From NCBI RefSeq assembly GCF_001949145.1, contig NW_019091450.1, positions 491,082 through 505,046 on the forward strand: a stretch of 13,965 bases of DNA, written 5' to 3'. This document shows, one piece after another, positions 7,081 through 13,965 of the stretch. The notes under the pieces were generated by a model. The model saw only the letters and a program-made list of their open reading frames with translations. It ran no database searches and was not told the DNA's origin. The stretch comes from Acanthaster planci (taxonomy: Eukaryota; Echinodermata; Asteroidea; Valvatida; Acanthasteridae). Each line of letters begins with the position of its first letter. Positions within the stretch are counted from its first letter, which is position 1. A program made the translations under genes and the position numbers.

Positions 7081-10000
7081 TTGGCAACTTGCCGGTAATC
7101 GGTATATTCATTTATCGAATATTAGAACCAAAACCCTAAGAACACAACATATGCAAGTAAAAGCAATTAAGATGTTGAGACCGTGAGTAAGGGTTTTGAT
7201 ATTGGCACGAAGCCTCATTCACTTTTGAATTTGCTACCCTAACCAAAAGCTGGATAAGCCGCTAATGTAAGAGAGAGCAGTAGCGGTTCATGTATTCCTC
7301 TGGACTAGTGGTGTGAAAATTGGGAAAACTGGGACATAAAAAAAAATTGGGAATGATTAGTTTACACAGTGCAATGGACAATCAATAAATGACTGTGCTA
7401 ATCAAAAATTTTGCATTTTGCTCTTTATAAGCCAACGCAAGTTTACACTGCTCTTGTTACAGTGAATGGGAAAAAGAATTATTTGGTGCAATAATGTAGT
7501 TGCCATAAGATGTGACCAGAAGAACAGTCATTTTTGAGGCCTCCAAAACCAGAGTAGCGATGGCCTCCTTTATTTGTGAAGAGACTCTCTAAAGAGACGA
7601 ATATTCCGGATGGGTCACGCAGGAAGTTGGGCCACACTGCAGCATGGTTATGTAGGGAGCGATGATCAACCCCAACTGTCAATCAACGTCGTTCCCATCA
7701 ATCCGTGCGCTACTGAAAGGTTCTTTCTCTCATTAGTGTTGGATCGCGACGGCCTTTCACACGCAGCTCTACGTCAGTTTCCGACATACATGTATATCGT
7801 CACCGCAAGTATATGCCCCTGTAGTCCTGTTTGCCTGCGCAGAAGATGGAAGGAATAAAACACCAACAACATTTTGGCAGACATACCTGAAGAGAATTAG
7901 CGACGCGTGTGCATCAGTTTGGGGTTCGTGGGTCCTGGGCCCACGTTGGTTGAGGTTCTGTTCTCTGGTACGGAAGACTAATTAATCACACACTTGATTA
8001 TACTCTCCTTTAGGTTTACTGATTTGCAGCCAACACAAAAATCCAAGGTGGAACAAAATCCATGGTCCTAGCTATAACAAAATCTTGAATAACACTGACA
8101 TTTATCACAGAGACATTATCTTTAATTAATATAGTCATACATGATTCAAATTATACTTAGTAGAGATAATCCCAATAATGTGGACACACATCAAACCCAC
8201 CCTGCACCTCGCAACAGTCTTTGGAATAATTACTATATGCTGCATGTTCTTGAGACTGTTAAATTAAATTCTAGCACAATGACAGCACCAGAAGAACTGA
8301 CCATCTGCAAAGTAAATCCAAACAATAATCCAATTACTTTGCGTCGCTCATTACTTGACAGGTTGGAATGATTACAAAAGCACGTACAAACCGCAAGCCC
8401 TGGGTCAGGGGTCACAATGGAAAAGTACAATGTACATGTACATGTACAACAGTTCATCCACGGCGCGTAAACTACACGTGCCACTTCACCCATGCAGCCT
8501 ATACGCATACACATTGAAACACACAGGTAACACTTCAGAAAAGTTACATGACTGAAGTCACGGGTAAGACGTAAAATGTTCCCAATTATCACATAAAATA
8601 AATATACAGCGTTCGTGAAAGGATCACCAAAATACCCAGTGCTCCCCTACAACTAGCATATATTTACCAATGGGCTAAACTGGCTATCGGAACCCTGGGA
8701 AAGCGTGTCCTGAAGCCACGAGCATGTCTCCCTAGAGTCAGGAAAATCAATGATGTGGGCGGAACGCCCAGAGACTACTTATCCATATTGATGAGGGCCC
8801 TACATAGCCGAGGTCATTTTTGACACTAATTTGTGAAAACGGAACCAACTGGTCTTGCGCAGCGCTCAATTTTTTCTGAGACGAATCACTAGTCAAAAAT
8901 ATATACTTTTCCACTGTGTTGCTCAGTGCACGCGGGCTTGCACTCGTGACGCCTTGCACTTCAAATGACCGTAACAGCAACATGTCTTATTGAGTTCAAA
9001 TTTTCTAGGCCTATTTGTGATGATAAAGAGTGGGTTTATGTGCCTGGCAAGGTTTTAAAAATAGACTGTGACATAGCCGATCGAGTTCTTGGGGAGGGGG
9101 TGGAATCCGTCAGGAATGCTCTACCCTCTACACGTAAAGTTTTACCGGAACCATTTAGACCACGGCAAGCGTACATTTAAGTATTAAACGTGATATCAAC
9201 GTTAAATCATGCTAATAAATTAAGTAATATTTAACAGGCTTTGCATCACAATGGTCCGTTATCGTTTTCCTACGTGGAAACCGAAAATATAAACTGCATG
9301 CTATAGGCATACCGTCATAAAACGTGAAAAATGTAACTCAATATCGGTTGACTTTTCTCGTTTTTACATGTTATCAGCTGTTTGTACAAACGTATCTTTT
9401 GTCAGACGGCAAACGAATTTAAGGCCTGAGTTCTCAAATGCAGCGTGATGGCTTCACCTGTGCAAACATGTTTAAAACAATATTTTCATGACAACACCTA
9501 GGTATGTGTTTACTTTTTGAGTATAATGGCTCCTCAAACAAATCGATAAGTAAATGTCTCCTTCGAAGCGTGCTTCGCATGATTATTTATCTTTAGATCA
9601 ATACTAAACAACTAACAAGTGTATAACCGCTGCGAAAATTTTGACACACACAGCCAGACACGATAAAACTTTCCAACGGATGAAGTTATGCTTCGGCAAC
9701 CATACAGTAAGTAATCAACTATGCAAAAGGAAAGTTAGATGGCTGCAGGACTAGTAATCTAAGCATTCAGAACACTGCTTAAGCCATGTTATAAAAAAAG
9801 GAGATCCGTGCTGGTTACTCGGAATTGCCAAAAAAAGACCAACTCACCCAAGAATAGTGTACACAACGTGCGGTACACTGCAACATGCACTGAAGACAAT
9901 GACTTTGGGGTGATGGGACTATGTTAAATTACAGTCGTAGCATTGGCATGCTGGTACCATTGGTTTGAAACTATGGCTAGTCGCTAGCAGAAAAAAATTA

Positions 10001-11267
10001 AATCAGTCACTCACAAGTGAAAGAATAATTGCGAAAAGAATTTTCAAACAATCCCGTAAACAATTTAGGTATTTAATAATGAAAATACGTACAGGCCTAT
10101 CAAAAATGACTGATTTTGAGGAGCAAGGAGTAGTGAATTCTTTTTTAAAACTTTGACTGCCCTAGCAAACAGGAAGCATCAAGAGAAAGGTCAATCAGCA
10201 AGTTTGTGCGAAAACACCGACGTGCTGAATAAAGCCTTTGCATCTGAGTGTATAATGCATAATCACATGTTCTGCTTTCTCTTAATTTGCCCTTTTATAA
10301 TATGATCATGACACACAAAAATAAATTGCTTTTTCCATTTCCATTTTCTTCTTGCTTTGTTCTTGACATTATTTTCAGTTGCCTCAAGGACTGATCCTTA
10401 ATTGCTACACTAAAGTCGCTAACAATTCTCCCGCTGTTCATTTTCATTCCGCCCACCATTGTCTGTCTTCTCATCCATTTTTGGAGTACATAGTCAAACA
10501 TCTGCTAATATGTACGACGAAAGTGTCCCTCGAGCTGGAAGCACGTAAGTCGCGACAAATGAAATAATGATTCTTAACAATCTATGTGAATCATGCGTCA
10601 AGTGCTTAATATCAACAAATAGGAACCCATTTAATTGTGGCAACATCGAAGTAGATAGGCCTACTCCTGAAAGGGAGCAGAGATGGTTTTCAGGAACATG
10701 CGATTGTTCAGAAAGAACGGATAATTAGAATCATCATCTTCTTTGCAGCAGTTGTGCGGTTTGAAATGCTTGTTATTTTTATTTAAAACAAAGGAAATAA
10801 AATAAATGCTTCTATACTTCAAGCAATCTACAATACTGTTCGCAAATACAGATAACGAGAGCACAATTAGCATTACGCGCTCAGGGACGAATTTTAAGCG
10901 GGGTAGAGCGCCCTCAAGCGATAGGGGTTACTGTCAACATTGGTTTAACTTTTGCACAGATTTTTTTAAGTTTCGAGTGGTTGCAAAAAAACATTGCCGC
11001 ACAACTTGCTGAAATACGAACTTGGGAAACTTTGGGAAAACGAAACTAAGTCAATTATTAACGCTTGCATGTTAACTATAGCATGAAAACTACTGGATTT
11101 TTAGAGCGAACAAAATTGCAGTCATCACATTTTGCACCTGTTTGCTTTCGATTCATTATTTCAATTTATTTCAAAACAAACATAACAAACATAATCGAAC
11201 CGACATGCCCTGCATACTCTGTTAAAAGATACACCTGTTCAACTATTAGTTTAGTCACGAAAAACTT
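7081..11267. other. Intergenic sequence upstream of the second gene, no gene recognised
   Basis: About 4.2 kb without a supportable exon. Open frames (for example 8233-8592 minus, 8965-9180 plus, 7479-7682 minus) have no recognisable domain, and no splice-compatible chain was found among them. Notable small items: a TGTACATGTACATGTACA palindromic simple repeat at 8431-8448, a small inverted pair tgggcg/cgccca near 8755-8771, and a GC-richer stretch with gagcgccctc near 10905-10917, a repeat-like word. The proximal promoter of the next gene occupies the last few hundred bases. Confidence 0.5.
8431..8448. repeat. Short tandem repeat (TGTACA-type), self-complementary
   Basis: TGTACATGTACATGTACA is three copies of TGTACA and is its own reverse complement. 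It is too short to be a satellite; no function is evident. Confidence 0.6.
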
Positions 11268-11275
11268 TATAAATA
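11268..11275 (+). promoter_or_regulatory. TATA box (TATAAATA) of the second secreted-protein gene
   Basis: TATAAATAG lies 64 bases upstream of the start codon at 11332. About 30 bases downstream, at 11298-11302, is an Inr-like ttcaatta, giving the canonical TATA-to-start distance and a 5' UTR of roughly 30-35 bases. TATA-driven transcription with a short leader is typical of highly expressed, tissue-restricted secreted-protein genes. The assignment rests on position and motif only. Confidence 0.6.
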
Positions 11276-11331
11276 GGCTAGATTTGGGGACAAGTTTCAA
11301 TTAGTCTTCTGAGAAACACCAACGCACAGCT

Positions 11332-11374
11332 ATGGAGGCAACTCGATTCGCGCTACTCGTGGCCATTATCGGAG
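11332..11374 (+). CDS. First coding exon, signal peptide core (43 nt)
   Basis: Fourteen codons from ATG plus one base, then the consensus donor gtaagt. It encodes Met-Glu-Ala-Thr-Arg and then a hydrophobic run. The placement about 33 bases after the predicted transcription start, the good start context and the ideal donor support it together. Confidence 0.76.
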
Positions 11375-12766
11375 GTAAGTAGCTAATTGCGTTACAGTCT
11401 AGCCAAAGTGTATACGCAACTATATCATCAGCAAACTACAAAATTTATTGCTGCTTTGTTAAATGGGGAATTCATTGTTCGACGTTAAGCATGCCCACGA
11501 TGTTTTGATACTGTTGTTTTAGTAACGAAAGTGCAATATTCACACATACATGTACACCCATTGCTGACCTGATGTTGGCACAATGGTGCAGTGATGAAAT
11601 TGGGTCTGTTTTAAGGTTGGGTCTTAGTGTTCCTTTCATATTTCTTCACATAACTGGCCCACAAAGTACACGCATCGATATTGTTTTTACTGTGCAACTG
11701 CACGCCACGAAAAACACTCCTGCCTTTTCGGATCAATAAATATGCTTGAGTTTTAACATGCATATCCTAATCTGGACACCAATGTTGTTGTATAATGGTT
11801 TGCTGTCCATATAACAGTTCACATGTATGCAAAATATTGATTTGAAGTAAAAAAAAAATGGAAATAATTACGGAAACTCCGAATGGATCCGAAAAATCCC
11901 ACAAATAAATCGAAACCTACCTGTTATTACAGCATGATATATATCTTTTTCAAATGACAAGACAGAACCTATCAAAAGAAGACCTAAAATTTGGTTATTT
12001 TATATTTTGCTTTATTCTGCAGCCGTACACGCAGCTCCAAAAGAGAGTAAGTTTCTTGTTTAATGGAAAGGATTTCTGTTTGGTTAAGAAAGGGTGGAAA
12101 TGTTTTCAACCTCAAATAAAAGTAGATACTGATATTTAACCAAGGACCGACTCAATGGAACTATTTTGACGTACGTGTCCAGTTTCCCATCAGTTCGTTA
12201 TTTCCTCTGAAACGGAGTTTTTCATCTTTATTGACTATACCTTCTCATTATGTTTTATATAATGTGATATAATACGGTATTCCGTAATGTTAAGACAGAT
12301 TTCAAGAAGAAAAAACTTTATTTTTACAGCCTTTTGAGATCCAAACAAAATTGAAAAAGTTTTTCTAAGTTAAGAGAGCCATTCCCTTTATTTACTTGGC
12401 AAACAGTAAACTGCATAAATTCATATATTAAACCGACAAATGTTTTGCAAAACATGACTCTATAAAATTTATTTACGTATTATAAAGCATTTTATTCTGA
12501 AAAGAATTTACATATGCCGAGGTACATACTTTATATAAAATAGTCTCAGTGAAGAACAAATCGTTCAAAAATATCGACACTTCATCCAGGGTTAAGGTGG
12601 TTTGGGCGGAAAAAGCTGTTTATAATTTTGAGAGATATAAATGTGTAAATTCCTATATTTTTTCATGAGTTTTGTTGACTTCATGGAGTATGCTCTCTCT
12701 TTTGTGATATTAAATAATTATCTTTTTATATTCAAGGATTTATGACACCAGCGCTTGCACCAACTG
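11332..12766 (+). CDS. Second secreted-protein gene, 5' part: signal peptide plus micro-exons (3' end not found in window)
   Basis: Exons 11332-11374, 12023-12046 and 12737-12766 join in phase 1 with GT-AG introns. The start ATG has G at -3 and G at +4 (gctATGG). The product begins MEATRFALLVAIIG, continues AVHAAPKE across the first junction, then RFMTPALAPT. This is a textbook signal peptide: one early Arg, a hydrophobic core FALLVAIIGAV, and a V-H-A cleavage site before APKE. The mature N-terminus is Ala/Pro-rich. The micro-exon lengths (24 and 30 nt) and uniform phase 1 match the upstream EGF-repeat gene, so the two may be paralogous neighbours. The rest of the protein is beyond the window or hidden in undetected small exons. 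The family is not recognised. Confidence 0.7.
12023..12046 (+). CDS. Micro-exon 2 (24 nt), signal peptide cleavage site
   Basis: Acceptor ttgctttattctgcag, donor gtaagttt. G|CC GTA CAC GCA GCT CCA AAA GAG A gives Ala-Val-His-Ala / Ala-Pro-Lys-Glu, with the slash at the expected cleavage point (Val at -3, Ala at -1). That the second exon completes the signal peptide of the first in the right phase, 648 bases away, is strong mutual support. Confidence 0.76.
12737..12766 (+). CDS. Micro-exon 3 (30 nt), RFMTPALAPT
   Basis: Acceptor atctttttatattcaag, donor gtaagtga. A|GA TTT ATG ACA CCA GCG CTT GCA CCA ACT G stays in frame with the signal peptide and has 1-1 phase. The Ala/Pro/Thr-rich wording looks like a linker or propeptide. 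Support comes from splice sites and phase only, so it is less certain than the first two exons. Confidence 0.62.
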
Positions 12767-12893
12767 GTAAGTGAAATAACTCCATTTGGTTGTATGGAAA
12801 CAAAACAATTGTTCCGGTGATACCGTTGCATTACACAATGCATAACATTTTCTGATCTATCTACGACATCATCATACCTTTGCTCAGTTCAGT

Positions 12894-12907
12894 CTGCTCG
12901 CGAGCAG
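12894..12907. repeat. Perfect 14-bp palindrome CTGCTCGCGAGCAG
   Basis: Self-complementary over all 14 bases with a CGCG centre. It sits within the probable intron of the second gene. It could be a protein-binding site or repeat debris; nothing else points to a role. Confidence 0.5.
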
Positions 12908-12964
12908 AAGTGCAGGCTTTTTCAAGATCTCATGCTCTGTCACTGCTCTGTCTTCTCAGAATGT

Positions 12965-13053
12965 AAGCCCCATGGGGCCCGACCCTTTTCCGGGTTAAAA
13001 TATGAGTCCCTTTGGGGTCTTATTTGACCCTTTCTGGGCACCAGGAAAAAATA
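12965..13053. repeat. Two-copy degenerate tandem repeat, GC-rich
   Basis: Unit 1 (about 12965-13003: aagccccatgggg, then cgacccttttccggg, then aaaata) and unit 2 (about 13004-13053: gagtccctttgggg, then tgaccctttctggg, then aaaaata) follow the same order of words. It looks like a fragment of a dispersed repeat rather than coding sequence. Confidence 0.5.
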
Positions 13054-13356
13054 CCAGTTGTTTGTTTGTTTCATTTTAGTCTCATATTGGAGTACTGTGC
13101 CTCAGATTCAAGCCACTCTGTTAGACAAGAAGCTGTATCCGTCATTTCCCAAAGTAGCACTATTTTCTGACCGTTTTGACTTTCTACGGCCCTCATTCAC
13201 GAGATGGCCATTTAAGTCAGTCTTATATCCCCATTTTTAAAGGTACACTCTCATAATGGTGATGTGTCTAATTATAATAGACCGCATTCGCAGAGTACCC
13301 AATTTCATTCGTATTCCTGAACGTAATGTATACATTTGAAACCAGTTACGAAACTA

Positions 13357-13418
13357 CGGGGGGGGGCACGGGGAAAGGCCCCCAGTGAATGCCTGTGCCA
13401 CCTGGGTGCCCCCCCCCG
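13357..13418. repeat. GC-rich hairpin with perfect 13-bp arms (CG9CAC / GTGC9G)
   Basis: The C-G9-CAC run at 13357-13369 is the exact inverse of GTG-C9-G at 13406-13418, around a 36-base loop. The open frames on both strands here arise from this low-complexity palindrome. Likely the end or core of a non-autonomous repeat; the homopolymer lengths are also sequencing-error prone. Confidence 0.65.
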
Positions 13419-13965
13419 AAATCCATGAACAACCTCTGCAGCAGCTCATTGTCTTTTGGTGCTCCTTGAAAAAACTGTGTGTGCCCCCAATATTCCCTTG
13501 GATAATTACGTTGGGGAATCCGACTAAAATTGGAAACCCAGCGAACACGGTCTATTGTAGGGCTTATCGACACAAGAGTAATTTGCAGCTACACCACTTA
13601 CAACAAGTCATATTTAAGGTCGTGTTTCTCTCTCTGTTCTCATTCTAACTGACGATCCCTCAGTGGGTATATCGACTCTGACCTGTGGGCCTAGTTTCGG
13701 GCGATTCTTTGAAAATAAAGACAGATTTGTGGCGCGAAGTTTATTGCTTCCGGTCCTTCTGATCGACTGAAACTAAACAACAGTAGACAACTGGTTTTAA
13801 TGTATTAATTAGGAAAGTAATGATGAAAAAGTTGACATCAGAGCCTAGCCCCACGCCTGCGCCCTGAGTATGCAGTAATAATGATTTGAATATATGAAAC
13901 CTACCGTTTTGTAATTTTATGAAGACAAGCACGAATGCGGATACGATCAGTTTCAGTGCAACAAT

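Larger units (their letters stand above)
12767..13965. other. Probable intron of the second gene, with repeat debris
   Basis: No further exon is secure. Weak candidates are a 3-nt exon at 12960-12962 and a very good acceptor at 13662-13663 (CTAAC branch-like word, then ccctcag), after which the frame runs into a stop without an EGF or linker pattern. Three repeat features, at 12894, 12965 and 13357, are listed separately. Confidence 0.45.

Noticed and set aside
7479-7682. Minus-strand frame with somewhat protein-like composition
   Set aside because: It starts from a non-ATG codon, lacks a good acceptor upstream, and I recognise no family. It could be a fossil exon, but the evidence is too thin to call.
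8233-8592. Longest-looking minus-strand frame in the intergenic part (119 codons)
   Set aside because: The Cys/Thr-rich middle comes from a TGTACA simple repeat. There is no domain, signal peptide or splice context.
13058-13240. 60-codon plus-strand frame after tttcattttag
   Set aside because: It is phase-compatible with the second gene but has only a very poor donor (gtactg), and the translation shows no linker or EGF pattern.
13664-13770. Terminal exon candidate after a strong acceptor (ccctcag) for the second gene
   Set aside because: The acceptor and branch-like CTAAC are good, but the frame gives about 35 unremarkable residues with one cysteine and then a stop, and no poly(A) signal at a fitting distance was confirmed.

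Overview
This is eukaryotic, animal-type DNA. Coding sequence is scarce and split by GT-AG introns, and the EGF-like domains are of the extracellular metazoan kind. The frequent TAGGCCTA-type words, moderate AT-richness and several small foldback (MITE-like) elements suggest a marine invertebrate, perhaps a deuterostome. That placement is a weak inference. No prokaryotic operon, rRNA, tRNA, CRISPR array or autonomous transposon was recognised.

Region 1 (1 to about 5020, + strand) is the 3' part of a multi-exon gene for a secreted or cell-surface EGF-repeat protein. Eleven exons can be chained in one open frame: 24, 18, 120, 24, 18, 30, 27, 24, 18 and 120 nt, then a terminal exon with a stop codon. 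All ten junctions are phase 1. The two 120-nt exons each encode one complete six-cysteine EGF-like domain. The exons between them are micro-exons encoding Tyr/acidic/Pro-rich linker units such as GEYSHPI and IEPSYS. The same 24-nt + 18-nt pair occurs three times, and the flanking intron sequence is also similar, so the gene grew by tandem duplication of a micro-exon cassette. A poly(A) signal lies about 80 bp after the stop. The gene's 5' end is outside the window.

Region 2 (about 5020-11260) is intergenic. I see no convincing exon in it. It holds a 178-bp MITE-like foldback element, a possible hAT-like transposon end and some short palindromes.

Region 3 (about 11268-13965, + strand) is the 5' end of a second gene: a TATA box, a short 5' UTR, a start codon in good context, and a signal peptide split across a 43-nt first coding exon and a 24-nt micro-exon. 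A 30-nt micro-exon follows. These exons are again joined in phase 1, so the gene looks built like its neighbour. Its main body lies beyond the window or was not recognised. The last 1.2 kb contains degenerate GC-rich repeats.

Together the window suggests a local cluster of secreted-protein genes assembled from symmetric phase-1 micro-exons. The layout recalls the micro-exon genes (MEGs) of schistosomes, but here it is combined with EGF domains. No function beyond secretion or extracellular location can be assigned.
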